In this document: positions 20,819 through 29,563 of the stretch, one piece after another
How positions within the stretch are numbered: the stretch's first letter is position 1
Layout: every line of letters starts with the position of its first letter
Assembly (NCBI GenBank): GCA_018830945.1
Contig: JAHJRD010000026.1
Coordinates: 1 to 36,138, forward strand
Source: Nanobdellota archaeon
GTDB taxonomy: Archaea > Nanobdellota > Nanobdellia > SCGC-AAA011-G17 > GW2011-AR17
Length of the DNA stretch: 36,138 bases
Direction: 5' to 3'
The notes under the pieces: generated by a model
What the model was told of the DNA's origin: nothing
Databases searched by the model: none
The model's input: only the letters and a program-made list of their open reading frames with translations
Program-made: the position numbers and the translations under genes

Positions 20819-21574
20819 GTGATTGGCATTATCAGAAGCTCATTTATAATGCTTGACAAGGTTGGATTGAAAAAAGAAAATTCAATCTGGAAGCAGGGCA
20901 TTGAAACATGGAATGATTTTCTCGCAACTGAAGTAAAAGGAATCTCAAAAACAAGAAAGCCTGAATATGACAGGATTATACGGCTTGCAAAGCTTAACCT
21001 TGATTATGAGAATACATTGCATTTCAGGGAAACACTGCCGTCTTCTGAGATGTGGAGGATTTATCCGGAGTTCAAAGACAAAACAGCTTATTTAGATATT
21101 GAGACTTCTGGCTATTATATAACAGTTGTCGGCATATACAATGGATATGAAGTAAAGCATTTTGTAAAAGGGTTTAACTTAAACAAGGAAGCATTGCTTC
21201 GGGAATTATACAAATACAAGGTTCTGGTTACATTCAACGGCTCTTCATTTGACATTCCTATGCTTGAGCGCTTTCTAAGGCATAAGATAAGAATAGCGCA
21301 TATTGACTTAAGGCATGTGTGCGCAAGAATCGGATTAAAAGGCGGCTTGAAAAGCATTGAAAAACAGCTTTGCATTAAGCGAATGAAAGAGGTTGATGGA
21401 ATGACTGGCGAGCAGGGCGTATACTGCTGGGAAATCTTTCAGCACACCGGCAAAAAGGAATACCTTGACTTATTGCTAAAATACAATGCAGAGGATGTTC
21501 TTAACTTAAAGCCGTTGGCTGAATATGCTGTGAAAGAGCTTTGGAAAAAGACAAGGGGCGCAATTATTAAATAG
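20819..21574 (+). CDS. YprB-like DEDD 3'-5' exonuclease (RNase H fold)
   Basis: 251-aa protein of the YprB/COG3359 type. The four acidic motifs of a DEDD exonuclease are visible: YLDIETSG (about 97), FNGSSFDIPML (about 143), HIDLRH (about 160) and YNAEDVLNL (about 224; the tyrosine position suggests DEDDy). The substrate, DNA or RNA, is unknown. GTG 20819 is preferred to ATG 20849 because family members start with an (I)xxSFxxLxxVG...W..GI.TW..FL segment that would be cut by the later ATG. GGTGAT overlapping the GTG is a possible Shine-Dalgarno for an even less usual start a few codons on. Confidence 0.75.
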   Translation: MIGIIRSSFIMLDKVGLKKENSIWKQGIETWNDFLATEVKGISKTRKPEYDRIIRLAKLNLDYENTLHFRETLPSSEMWRIYPEFKDKTAYLDIETSGYYITVVGIYNGYEVKHFVKGFNLNKEALLRELYKYKVLVTFNGSSFDIPMLERFLRHKIRIAHIDLRHVCARIGLKGGLKSIEKQLCIKRMKEVDGMTGEQGVYCWEIFQHTGKKEYLDLLLKYNAEDVLNLKPLAEYAVKELWKKTRGAIIK

Positions 21575-21595
21575 TCTGGTGCTATTGCAATTTGC

Positions 21596-21982
21596 ATGGC
21601 AGAGCAAATAAGAAAGCTTCTTGAGGATATTGCTGAGAATCTTGCGCCGTCATATGGCGGAAAGCTTTATGTGGGAGAATACAAGCCGCTTTATCCGGGG
21701 TTTCTTCCGTTAGACGAGCCGTTCCTGTACATTGCAGAGGAAAGAGAAGTTGTAAAGCACTGGGAAACAAGGAGATTTCTTGGCTTGATGAAAAAAAAGA
21801 TGCGCAAGAAAGAAACAAAGCTGAAAATAATTGCTGCTTTTTACACATTTGAAAAAGAAGGAGGGAATAAGCTTGGCATTGTGCTTGCTGATCATAAATC
21901 CGAGGGTATTTTTCGCGCGTATTTAATAAGAAACGCTGAGCAATATAATATTGGCCGGGTAAGCTTTCATTTGATGCACTAG
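21596..21982 (+). CDS. Hypothetical protein
   Basis: 128-aa soluble protein (MAEQIRKLLEDIAENLAPSY...) with no recognised domain. A basic patch (LMKKKMRKKETKLK, about 63-76) precedes a hydrophobic strand. A TATA-like ATTATTAAATAG (21562-21573) about 26 nt upstream suggests a leaderless start at ATG 21596. Its stop (21980-21982) overlaps the stop of the convergent gene (21979-21981) by two nt. Confidence 0.55.
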   Translation: MAEQIRKLLEDIAENLAPSYGGKLYVGEYKPLYPGFLPLDEPFLYIAEEREVVKHWETRRFLGLMKKKMRKKETKLKIIAAFYTFEKEGGNKLGIVLADHKSEGIFRAYLIRNAEQYNIGRVSFHLMH

Positions 21983-22323
21983 AATTCAACAGGTTTATAG
22001 ATTACTTCATCAGCCATGTACGCATTAAAAGGCTCTTTTGCAGCAACTTCTTTCATAAGTGAAATATGCTCCTGCCTTGTAAAAACCCTTCTTCCTGTCT
22101 TTGTTTCATAATTAATATCAAGAGTTGCGTCAATTATCAGGCCTTCGCACCCTGCAACAAAATGGCTTTGCTTTGGAAGATGGAGAAGCTCTGCCTCAAG
22201 CCTGTACTCTCCTAATTTTTTTACTATTTCAATGCTTGTTCCCTTGCATTGGCCAAATTCTGGCTTTGCAGAGCACGCAGTGTGCAGTATTGCAAAAATC
22301 CTTACAAATCTCTCCCAATCCAT
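21979..22323 (-). CDS. Hypothetical small protein with Cys-His-Asp pattern
   Basis: 114-aa protein. GQCKGTSIEIVKKL (about 24-37), then SHFVAGCEGLIIDATLD (about 53-69) give an ordered Cys, His, Asp set that resembles the core of papain-like/transglutaminase-like cysteine enzymes in miniature. This is pattern recognition only; the family is not established. The TATA CTTATAGC (22354-22347) 25 nt upstream supports a leaderless start at ATG 22323. It is divergent from acdB. Confidence 0.5.
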   Translation of the reverse strand: MDWERFVRIFAILHTACSAKPEFGQCKGTSIEIVKKLGEYRLEAELLHLPKQSHFVAGCEGLIIDATLDINYETKTGRRVFTRQEHISLMKEVAAKEPFNAYMADEVIYKPVEF

Positions 22324-22373
22324 AGCATATATAATGCAGGAATAAAGCTATAAGTGTTTCGACTGATAATGTG

Positions 22374-22388
22374 CAAAGCTTAAAAAGG
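22374..22388 (+). promoter_or_regulatory. acdBA promoter
   Basis: CAAAGCTTAAAAAGG, nearly identical to the promoter at 20411-20425. The predicted start near 22410 leaves only a few nt before ATG 22416 and argues against the upstream GTG at 22371. Confidence 0.5.
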
Positions 22389-22415
22389 CAAAATACAATT
22401 AATATACTGAAAAAG

Positions 22416-23045
22416 ATGGCTGATAGTGAATTTTTGAAGCATTATGGAATACAGCTGCCGATTGCAAAAGAAGCAAAGACAAAGCAGGAAGCATTGGATG
22501 CTGCCAAATCAATCGGCTATCCTGTTGTTCTAAAAATAGTTTCTAAAACAATCCTGCATAAGAGCGATGTCAAAGGTGTGAAATTAGATATAAAAAACGA
22601 ATACCAATTAAGAGAAGCGTATGAAGGCATGGAAAAAAGATTAAAGAAAGACATTGACGGCTTTATTGTGCAAAAGATGTATGAAGGGCATTATGTGCTT
22701 GTTGGCATGAAACGCGATTCCCAGTTCGGGCCTGTGATTGCTTTTGGGTTAGGAGGCATATTTGTTGAAATCATGAAGGATGTTTCTTTCAGGATAGCTC
22801 CTGTAACTGAGAAGGATGCAAATGAGATGATGAAAGAGATAAAAGCGTATCCTGTTTTGGAAGGCGCAAGAGGGGGGATAAAGGCAAATGCTGCTCTTCT
22901 TGTGAAAGCTATTCTTGCGGTGTCAAAGCTTTCAATGGAGAATTTAGATATAAAGGAGATTGACTTGAATCCGATTGTTGTGAATGAAAAAGAGGCTGTT
23001 GCTGTTGACGTTAGAATAATAAGGGGGAAAGATGAAAGACCTTAA
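22416..23045 (+). CDS. acdB: Acetate/acyl-CoA ligase (ADP-forming), beta subunit
   Basis: ATP-grasp subunit of the archaeal ADP-forming acetyl-CoA synthetase, which converts acyl-CoA + ADP + Pi to acid + CoA + ATP. The 209-aa protein has LKHYGIQLPIAKEA, YPVVLKIVSKTILHKSDVKGV (ATP-grasp lysine and phosphohistidine-binding region, split here by name only), GPVIAFGLGGIFVE and EIDLNPIVVNE. Start choice: a GTG at 22371 would give 224 aa, but it lies upstream of the TATA-like promoter at 22374-22388; ATG 22416 follows it. The 3' end overlaps acdA by 14 nt, so the two are co-translated. Confidence 0.85.
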   Translation: MADSEFLKHYGIQLPIAKEAKTKQEALDAAKSIGYPVVLKIVSKTILHKSDVKGVKLDIKNEYQLREAYEGMEKRLKKDIDGFIVQKMYEGHYVLVGMKRDSQFGPVIAFGLGGIFVEIMKDVSFRIAPVTEKDANEMMKEIKAYPVLEGARGGIKANAALLVKAILAVSKLSMENLDIKEIDLNPIVVNEKEAVAVDVRIIRGKDERP

Positions 23046-24411
23046 TCTGCTTTTCAATCCTAAGAGCATTGCAGTAATCGGCGCTTCGCGCGATGAGAAG
23101 TCAGTGGGGCATGGCATATTAGTAAATCTTTTGAAAGGCGGGATGTTTGCAACAAGGCATAATGAGCCTTTCAAGGGAAATGTTTATCCAATCAATCCAA
23201 ATGCAGATGTGATACTCGGCTTGAAATGCCACAAGTCAATAATAGAGATAAAAGACAAGATTGACATGGCTGTTATTGCTGTGAAAGCCCAGCTTGTGCC
23301 TTCTGTGTTAAAGGAATGCGCAAGAAAGCAGGTAAAGGCAGTAATTGTCATTTCGTCAGGGTTTGCAGAGTTTTCAGATGAAGGAAAACAATTGCAGAAA
23401 GAAATCACGGATATTGCAAAAAAAGAAGGGATTATTTTATTAGGCCCGAATTGCTTGGGCTTGGTGAATACTTATGCTTCACTGAATGCCTCTTTTGCGC
23501 CTGCAATGCCTCCAAAAGGAGAGATTGGATTTATCAGCCAGTCAGGCGCATTGGCAGACAGCATTATTGATTGGGCTCTTTGGAAGAATTACGGCTTCAG
23601 CAAATTAGTCAGCTATGGTAATGCAGCTGGCATTGGCATTACCCAGCTTGTTGAGCATATGAGCAATGATAAAGAGACAAAGGCAATTGCATTGTATGCA
23701 GAGAGCATACCTGACGGAAGAAAGTTCATGGCTGCTGCCAAAAAATCCAAAAAGCCTATTGTTGTCTTGAAAGCAGGAAGAGCGGAAAAAGGCATGAATG
23801 CTGCAAAATCCCATACTGGGAATTTAGCAGGCTCTTATGATGTTTACAAGGCTGCTTTCAGGCAATCCAATGTGCACATAACTGATAATGTTGATGAATT
23901 GTTTGAGGCTGCGCAGGTAATGGCTTACCAGCCTCGATTAAAAGGAAATTCAATTGCAATTGTCACTAATGGCGGAGGCTGCGGCGTTATAACAGCTGAC
24001 AGCTGCGCAGAGCACGGCATGAATCTTGCTGTTTTGGATGAAAAGACACTTTCTGCTTTGGACAAGAGCGGGAAGATGCATCCTGCTTATTCAAGAAGCA
24101 ATCCATTGGACATTGTTGGCGATGCGCTGCCTGACAGGTATGATGCTGCATTGAATGCTGTACTCCAACAAAAGGATGTTCATGGCTTGATTATGATACA
24201 GACGCTGCAGACAATGACAGACCCTGTTGAGAATGCAAGGGTTATATTAAACGCCAGGAAGAAGTTTCCTGACAAGCCGATAATCGCTGTTTTCATGGGC
24301 GGGAAGTTTACAAGAATGGGTAAGCTGTTCTTGGAGTCAAACAAGGTTCCTGTTTATGCGTACCCTGCAAAAGCAGTATTGGCTATGAAGGCGCTGCTTC
24401 ACAAGAGATAA
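23032..24411 (+). CDS. acdA: Acetate/acyl-CoA ligase (ADP-forming), alpha subunit
   Basis: CoA-binding and CoA-ligase subunit of the same enzyme. The 459-aa protein opens with the CoA-binding Rossmann domain (FNPKSIAVIGASRDEKSVG), followed by two succinyl-CoA-ligase-like domains; H261 in KSHTGNLAGS is the phosphorylated catalytic histidine of the family, and GPNCLGLVN and FISQSGALAD are conserved. GGGGGAAAG precedes ATG 23032. In peptide- and sugar-fermenting archaea this enzyme makes ATP at the last step, fitting the amino-acid catabolic genes downstream. The stop overlaps the convergent JAMM-like gene by 13 nt. Confidence 0.93.
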   Translation: MKDLNLLFNPKSIAVIGASRDEKSVGHGILVNLLKGGMFATRHNEPFKGNVYPINPNADVILGLKCHKSIIEIKDKIDMAVIAVKAQLVPSVLKECARKQVKAVIVISSGFAEFSDEGKQLQKEITDIAKKEGIILLGPNCLGLVNTYASLNASFAPAMPPKGEIGFISQSGALADSIIDWALWKNYGFSKLVSYGNAAGIGITQLVEHMSNDKETKAIALYAESIPDGRKFMAAAKKSKKPIVVLKAGRAEKGMNAAKSHTGNLAGSYDVYKAAFRQSNVHITDNVDELFEAAQVMAYQPRLKGNSIAIVTNGGGCGVITADSCAEHGMNLAVLDEKTLSALDKSGKMHPAYSRSNPLDIVGDALPDRYDAALNAVLQQKDVHGLIMIQTLQTMTDPVENARVILNARKKFPDKPIIAVFMGGKFTRMGKLFLESNKVPVYAYPAKAVLAMKALLHKR

Positions 24412-25166
24412 GCCAGACCGCCGGGATGCGCTTTTAGTTTTATTTCTATTCCCGGGATTTCTTCATTAATTCTTCTGCAGAGGTTTTCTGCAAGATTTAT
24501 AACAGGATAGAATCTGTATGCTGTCATGTGCCGCTCATCTAAAAGGGCCTCTTTTTTTTGTAATTCTTCATACTTCTCGCTTGCGAGGATGTTTACCAAT
24601 TCCTCTGCCCTGTATGGATCTATCCTTACCTGTGAAACAAAGAGTGGTGAAACAACAAAAAAATCTGTCTGGTTATCTTCCCCTTCAAGAGCCAAATCTA
24701 GATAAGTCTCAATATCTCCAGAAGAGGGCAATCCTTCTATTACATAAGCTGCTTTTTTTAATATCCTTTTTAATTCTTCAACTGCTTTACCTGGTATATC
24801 CCGGGATATTGTCAGTATATTCTTTAACGCAATATCCGCTTCCCTGTCCATAAATGCCTTGGGATGTGTATGAAAATGAGATTTTGCCTTGCCTTTAACA
24901 TGTTCAGGCGGGGCGTGCATTACAATGCCCTCCATAAGCAATCCATCTTCCCTCAATTCATTTATTCTTTCGCCGGATAAATTATACCACTTTCTATCAT
25001 CATGCACGTAAAGCCAGCAGGCTTCCTGCTTTTCTTCTTGTGCTGTTCTAACAAGGTCTGCAACGCCTTCATTAAGGCTTTTTGCTATGCATACCGGTTC
25101 AAAAGAAACTCCTATATTGCCTATAGATTTATTATATGTTATTGTTGGGGGATTCTGGCTTTCCAT
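24399..25166 (-). CDS. JAMM/MPN-like metalloprotease candidate with an insertion
   Basis: 255-aa protein. It carries the JAMM pattern in order: a glutamate in KQEACWLYV (about 50), then about 50 residues on SHFHTHP (His-x-His), then LPSSGDIETYL (Ser..Asp). Between HTHP and PSSGD about 50 residues are inserted (predicted helical), whereas classical JAMM domains have about ten. The strand after the motif (DFFVVSPLFVSQVRI) fits the fold. JAMM enzymes are zinc isopeptidases that remove ubiquitin-like modifiers or act on other amide bonds; the substrate here is unknown. ATG 25166 follows the upstream gene's TGA (25171-25169) by 2 nt; the TTG at 25172 overlaps it and is less likely. Confidence 0.55.
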   Translation of the reverse strand: MESQNPPTITYNKSIGNIGVSFEPVCIAKSLNEGVADLVRTAQEEKQEACWLYVHDDRKWYNLSGERINELREDGLLMEGIVMHAPPEHVKGKAKSHFHTHPKAFMDREADIALKNILTISRDIPGKAVEELKRILKKAAYVIEGLPSSGDIETYLDLALEGEDNQTDFFVVSPLFVSQVRIDPYRAEELVNILASEKYEELQKKEALLDERHMTAYRFYPVINLAENLCRRINEEIPGIEIKLKAHPGGLAYLL

Positions 25167-25168
25167 CT

Positions 25169-25543
25169 TCAATCCACATAATCATCATACTCAACGCCGT
25201 TATGGTATGCAATCTCTGCGCAGAATGGCCTGCCGTTATTGTATAAGCGGGATGCATATAAATCGTCATTTATATTCCCTAACAGGCCTGCGACCTTCCT
25301 GTTATCTGCATTAGGAAGGCTTGCCTTAAGCACATAATTCAGGCCTGCGCCCTGTGCAATCCTTACAACATTGGCAAGCCCCGGGTCACCTGCTGTATCA
25401 AGGTTTCCGGCGCCCTCTATTACTTGAAGGCTTAATTCAGGCGGAGTCCGGGCAGTAGTTCTGATTTCAGGAATCTGCTCTAAGAGATCCTCTATCCTGC
25501 CATTGTATTGCAAAAATCCGTATGCTTCGCCTGCTTTTGCCAT
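25169..25543 (-). CDS. Hypothetical protein, operon partner of the JAMM-like gene
   Basis: 124-aa acidic protein (MAKAGEAYGFLQYNGRIED...) without a recognised domain. TTTATATA at about 25572-25565 lies 25 nt before ATG 25543, so the mRNA is probably leaderless. It is directly followed by the JAMM-like gene. The C-terminus ends EYDDYVD, not in a Gly-Gly, so it does not look like a ubiquitin-like modifier itself. It could be a substrate or regulator of the JAMM-like protein; that is only a positional inference. Confidence 0.5.
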   Translation of the reverse strand: MAKAGEAYGFLQYNGRIEDLLEQIPEIRTTARTPPELSLQVIEGAGNLDTAGDPGLANVVRIAQGAGLNYVLKASLPNADNRKVAGLLGNINDDLYASRLYNNGRPFCAEIAYHNGVEYDDYVD

Positions 25544-25651
25544 ACGATTATGAGTATGTACTGGTATATAAATATTTCTATTTGTAGTTACTTTATAAAG
25601 GTTACAGAATAGGCTTAAAAGGCTAAATCCTTGGCTTAAACAGCTAATGGG

Positions 25652-25691
25652 AAGCCTGCCTCCGGCATGATTAGATTGTTTCTATTATTTT
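25652..25691. repeat. Second copy of the rpoK-terminator repeat
   Basis: 25652-25669 matches 3993-4010 in 17 of 18 positions (GCCTCCGGCATG core), and TTTCTATTATTT follows in both. Here it lies in the 180-nt gap between the ALDH gene end and the 25543 start. The gap has no gene; AGGCTTAAAAGGCTAAATCC and TTGGCTTAAACAGC form short degenerate repeats in it. Confidence 0.5.
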
Positions 25692-25723
25692 AAAACAATA
25701 AATTACAGCGAAGCTCGGCCTTT

Positions 25724-27286
25724 TTACCTAACTTTCCTTGCTATTGTCTTTGGCTGCATGAATAACCCAACATAATCAGGCCCGCCTGTTTTTGAATCAG
25801 TGCCTGAATGGTTAAATCCTCCAAACGGATGCACTCCAACCAATGCGCCTGTGCATTTCCTGTTAAGGTAAAGGTTGCCTGTATGGTATTCTTCAGCAGC
25901 TCTTCTCAGCTTTTCCTCATTCTCTGTGAAAACAGCCCCTGTCAATCCATACTCTGTGCTGTTTGCTATTCTTAAAGCATCATCAAAGTCCCTTGCCTTG
26001 ATTACAGCCAATACAGGGCCAAAGATTTCTTCCTTGGCTATTCTTGCATTCCATGCAACATCCTGTATAATTGTCGGTTTTATGAAATATCCTTTGCTGC
26101 AGTCACCGCTGCCTCCAAAAACAATTGTGCCTTCTTTTCTTCCAATCTCAATGTATCTCATTACCTTGTTAAAAGCGTCCTGGTTTATTACAGGACCCAT
26201 GTGGTTTGCAAAGTTTTCTGCAGGACCTACTTTTAATTTTTCTGCTTCTGCTATCAGCCTGTCAATGAACTCATCATATACTTTTTCATCAACAATTGCC
26301 CTTGAACAGGATGAGCACTTTTGCCCCTGTCTTCCGGCAAAAGCCATTATTGTATGAGTTACTGCAAGTTCTAAGTTAGTTTCGCTGTCAACAATGTGCG
26401 CATTCTTTCCGCCCATCTCTGCTATTAATCTCTTCATCCAGATTTGCCCTTCCTGCGGCTTTGCAATATTTCCATAAATCTCCAACCCCACTTCTTTTGA
26501 GCCTGTAAAGCCAACATATCTTGTCTTTGGGCTGTTGACTAAATGGTTGCCGACTTCAAGGCCGCTCCCAGGCACAAAATTCACTACGCCTTCAGGCAGT
26601 CCTGCTTCCATTAATAATTCAACAAGCTTCGCAGCTATTACAGGGGTGTCAGATGCCGGTTTTAAAACAACTGTATTGCCTGCAAGTAATGATGCCATTA
26701 CTAAGCCTGCTGGTATTGTAAATGGATAGTTCCACGGCGGAATAATTGCGCCAACACCCAATGGAATGTTTTGCACGTACCCTTCTTCATCTGCTTTTGC
26801 AGTTACTTTCTGCGGCCTGCATAATCTTTCAGCATGCCTTGAATAAAAATCAAAGAAGTCAACTGTTTCTGCAACCTCTCCATCAGCTTCTGCCCAGGTC
26901 TGGCCTGACTCAAAAACACACCACGCATTGAACTCATCCCTTCTTTCTATAAGAAGGTCTTTTGCCTTCATCATAATATCTACTCTTTTTTCTATAGGGG
27001 TTCGTTTCCAGCTTTCAAATGCTTCTGTTGCAGCATCCAATGCATCCTCTGCATCGTTTACATCTCCCTTGCCTGCAAGTCCTATTAATTCTTCTTTTTT
27101 TGAAGGGTTGTAGGAATATATTGAAGGCCCTGACATTCTTGCCAGCCCACCTATTAACATTGGATATATTTTCCCAAACTCGCCTCTTACTTTTTCCAAT
27201 GCCTTAAGCATCCTTGTCTTGTTTTCCTCTTTTTTATAGTCCCTGTATTCGCAGTTCTTAAACGTCTTTTTGAATCTTGTTGCCAT
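25724..27286 (-). CDS. Aldehyde dehydrogenase, L-glutamate gamma-semialdehyde (P5C) dehydrogenase-like
   Basis: NAD(P)-dependent oxidation of a semialdehyde to the acid. The 520-aa protein follows the P5C-dehydrogenase (RocA/PutA) pattern from end to end, including the long N-terminus (EFGKIYPMLIGG), PPWNYPFTIPAGL, EMGGKN (E290), catalytic C324 in GQKCSSCSR, KEEIFGPVLAVI and the C-terminal NRKCTGALVGVHPFGGFNHSGT. The likely substrate is glutamate semialdehyde or a related omega-semialdehyde produced by the neighbouring aminotransferases. ATG 27286 is chosen because GGAGGATGAT sits nine nt before it, while the in-frame ATG 27295 lies inside that Shine-Dalgarno. It is 54 nt behind the BKACE gene, same strand. 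Confidence 0.85.
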   Translation of the reverse strand: MATRFKKTFKNCEYRDYKKEENKTRMLKALEKVRGEFGKIYPMLIGGLARMSGPSIYSYNPSKKEELIGLAGKGDVNDAEDALDAATEAFESWKRTPIEKRVDIMMKAKDLLIERRDEFNAWCVFESGQTWAEADGEVAETVDFFDFYSRHAERLCRPQKVTAKADEEGYVQNIPLGVGAIIPPWNYPFTIPAGLVMASLLAGNTVVLKPASDTPVIAAKLVELLMEAGLPEGVVNFVPGSGLEVGNHLVNSPKTRYVGFTGSKEVGLEIYGNIAKPQEGQIWMKRLIAEMGGKNAHIVDSETNLELAVTHTIMAFAGRQGQKCSSCSRAIVDEKVYDEFIDRLIAEAEKLKVGPAENFANHMGPVINQDAFNKVMRYIEIGRKEGTIVFGGSGDCSKGYFIKPTIIQDVAWNARIAKEEIFGPVLAVIKARDFDDALRIANSTEYGLTGAVFTENEEKLRRAAEEYHTGNLYLNRKCTGALVGVHPFGGFNHSGTDSKTGGPDYVGLFMQPKTIARKVR

Positions 27287-27340
27287 TTGTATCATCCTCC
27301 GTTAATTCTAAGGCTGTAATAAACTGGAAGTATTTAAATC

Positions 27341-28159
27341 TTATTGAATAAGCCCGAGAATCTGCCTTGCTTCATCTGGAGTTGCAGGCTCTCTTTTATA
27401 CTTTCTTGCAAGCCTTACAACTCTTTCAACAAGCCTTTCGTTTGTTGCCTTGTCATTATTTTCCCTGTCAAACCAGATATTATCCTCAATCCCTGTCCTC
27501 ACATGCCCACCATTGAATATTGCATATAAGTTCATCTCAAGCTGGCTTTTGCCTATTCCTGAAACAGTCCATATAGAGCCTTCTGGGATATCAGTAAGGC
27601 ACCTGAAGAAATACTTCCCGTCCGCAGGCATTGCTCCCTTCAGCCCAAGAACAAAATTAAAATACAATGGCGCATCAATAAGTCCCTGCTTATGCAAATA
27701 AACAGCATTTGGTATCATGCTTGAGTCAAATATCTCAAGCTCAGGCTTTATCTTATACTGCTTCATCTGCCTTGCCAGCATTTCAATAATATCAGGAGGA
27801 TTTACATAAGCTATGTTTGGAAAATTCACAGAGCCTGTTGTCAGTGATGCCATCTCAGGCTTTAAATACAAAGCGCTGCCTCTTTCTTCCTGAGTTCTTC
27901 CCCTGCCTCCTGTTGAGATATTTATTATTAATTCAGGACATTTTCCCCTTATCCTTGTCACAATGTCTTCAAACACTTTCGGCTCAGATGTGGGCATGCC
28001 ATTTTCATCCCTTGCGTGCACATGCACAACAGCAGCTCCTGCATTATAGCAGGAATAAGCTGATTCAGCAATTTCTTCAGGAGTTACAGGCACATAAGGC
28101 GTCATCTCTTTTGTAGGCACGCCGCCTGTCAGCGCGCATGTTATGATTATTTTACCCAT
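27341..28159 (-). CDS. Beta-keto acid cleavage enzyme (BKACE, DUF849)
   Basis: TIM-barrel zinc enzyme that cleaves a beta-keto acid with acetyl-CoA to acetoacetate and a new acyl-CoA; 3-keto-5-aminohexanoate cleavage enzyme of lysine fermentation is the founding member. The 272-aa protein has the zinc ligands HVHARD (H46, H48), INISTGGRG, LEIFDSSMI, and the C-terminal GGHVRTGIEDN. The specific substrate cannot be read off; none of the other lysine-fermentation genes are in the window. Its start overlaps the end of the upstream aminotransferase by 8 nt, so the transaminase product or a derivative is a plausible source of its keto acid. Confidence 0.85.
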   Translation of the reverse strand: MGKIIITCALTGGVPTKEMTPYVPVTPEEIAESAYSCYNAGAAVVHVHARDENGMPTSEPKVFEDIVTRIRGKCPELIINISTGGRGRTQEERGSALYLKPEMASLTTGSVNFPNIAYVNPPDIIEMLARQMKQYKIKPELEIFDSSMIPNAVYLHKQGLIDAPLYFNFVLGLKGAMPADGKYFFRCLTDIPEGSIWTVSGIGKSQLEMNLYAIFNGGHVRTGIEDNIWFDRENNDKATNERLVERVVRLARKYKREPATPDEARQILGLIQ

Positions 28160-29540
28160 TTATTCTCTCCATTACTGCTTTTATGCTTGTTTCAAAAGTA
28201 TTTAAAATAGTATCAAGCTCCTGCCTTGTTGTTGTGAAGTGCGGGGCAAGCATCACGTGGTCACCTTGTTTTACTTCATTTCCATCAACTTTTACTTTCA
28301 TCCGGGTTCCCTGGAATATCAGCATTCCATTTTTCCAGCACTCCTGCTTAATCATGGCAGCTAGATTCATATTTTCAGGGAAAGGCTCTCCTGTTATATT
28401 ATCTTTCACAAATTCAATGCCTGCCATGAAACCAAGTCCTCTAACATCGCCGATATAAGGAATTTTCTCTTTCATGTCCTGCAGCCTTGCAAACAAGTAT
28501 CTTCCATCTGCCTGCACTTTTTCAAGCAAATGCTCTTTTTCAATATAATCAAACACAGCAGTTCCAGCAGCTGCAGCTAGTGCATGCCCTGAAAATGTAA
28601 AGCCGTGGACAAAAATACCTTTTGAAATGCCTTGGGCTATCTTATCCTTGCAGACAACAGCTGCCAAGGGAATGTAGCCTGAGCTTAATCCTTTTCCTAA
28701 AGTGAATATATCAGGCTCAACTCCATAATTCTCAAACGCAAACCATTTTCCAGTCCTTCCTATGCCTGACATTACTTCATCAAAGATAAGCAGGATATCA
28801 TTCTCATCGCATATCTGCCTTATTCTTTTGAAATAGTCCCTGCTTCCTTCCAAGCCGCAGCAGGAAGCGCCCACAACCGGCTCTGCAATGAACGCTGCTA
28901 TATTCTCTTTTCCTTGTTTTTGTATTATCTTTTTAAGGCTTTGAGCGCACTCAAAATCACAAAAGCCTTTTATTTTTCCGTAAGCGCAGCGATAGCAATA
29001 ATTTGGAGCTGCTTTTGGCTGGCTTTTCATCATGGGTGCATAAAGCTTCTGCCTTGCCGGATTTCCTGACAATGAAAGCGCGCCTAATGAATTGCCATGA
29101 TAGCTCATCAGCCTTGAAACAATCTTTATTTTTCTTTTCTCCCCTTTATCGTGCCAGTATTGCCTTGCCAATTTAATGGCTGTTTCGTTTGCCTCTGAGC
29201 CGCCTGACACAAAATAAGCTTTTCCAAATTCATGGGAAAGCTTAGACATAATCTTATCAGACAAATCAATTACAGGCTTGTTAAGAAATGCGCCTGTATG
29301 GGCAAAGCAAAGCTTTCCTGCCTGTTCTTTTATTCTTTCCTGAATAAATTCATTGTCATATCCCAATGAAACAGCAACAACACCACCGCAAGCATCAAGA
29401 TATTCTCTCCCTTGCTCATCAAGGATATATATGCCTATGCCTCTTGAAGCAACAGGAAACTCTTTTTTCAAATCCCTTGTAAACACGCAATTACCCACGG
29501 CTAATAGAATATTCTGCTTGTTTAAAAATTTATCTTCCAA
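28152..29540 (-). CDS. Class III (PLP) aminotransferase
   Basis: 462-aa fold-type I transaminase of the omega-amino acid/DAPA group. Visible: DACGGVVAVSLGY, YFVSGGSEANETAIKLARQY (PLP phosphate cup), FDEVMSGIGRTGKW (PLP-nitrogen aspartate) and TLGKGLSSGYIPLAAV (Schiff-base lysine). A C-Y-R-C...C-D-F-E-C cysteine group at about 182-200 is shared by a known subgroup of these enzymes. The start is TTG 29540, unusual but supported: the TATA at 29564-29571 predicts a transcript starting at about 29541 (leaderless), and there is no nearby ATG in frame. It is the first gene of the operon with the BKACE and ALDH genes. Confidence 0.85.
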   Translation of the reverse strand: MEDKFLNKQNILLAVGNCVFTRDLKKEFPVASRGIGIYILDEQGREYLDACGGVVAVSLGYDNEFIQERIKEQAGKLCFAHTGAFLNKPVIDLSDKIMSKLSHEFGKAYFVSGGSEANETAIKLARQYWHDKGEKRKIKIVSRLMSYHGNSLGALSLSGNPARQKLYAPMMKSQPKAAPNYCYRCAYGKIKGFCDFECAQSLKKIIQKQGKENIAAFIAEPVVGASCCGLEGSRDYFKRIRQICDENDILLIFDEVMSGIGRTGKWFAFENYGVEPDIFTLGKGLSSGYIPLAAVVCKDKIAQGISKGIFVHGFTFSGHALAAAAGTAVFDYIEKEHLLEKVQADGRYLFARLQDMKEKIPYIGDVRGLGFMAGIEFVKDNITGEPFPENMNLAAMIKQECWKNGMLIFQGTRMKVKVDGNEVKQGDHVMLAPHFTTTRQELDTILNTFETSIKAVMERING

Positions 29541-29563
29541 TAATATCTGTTTTACCCTAAAAG

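Noticed and set aside
22371-22415. GTG start extending acdB to 224 aa
   Set aside because: It lies upstream of the likely TATA box; kept as an alternative because some family members are longer.
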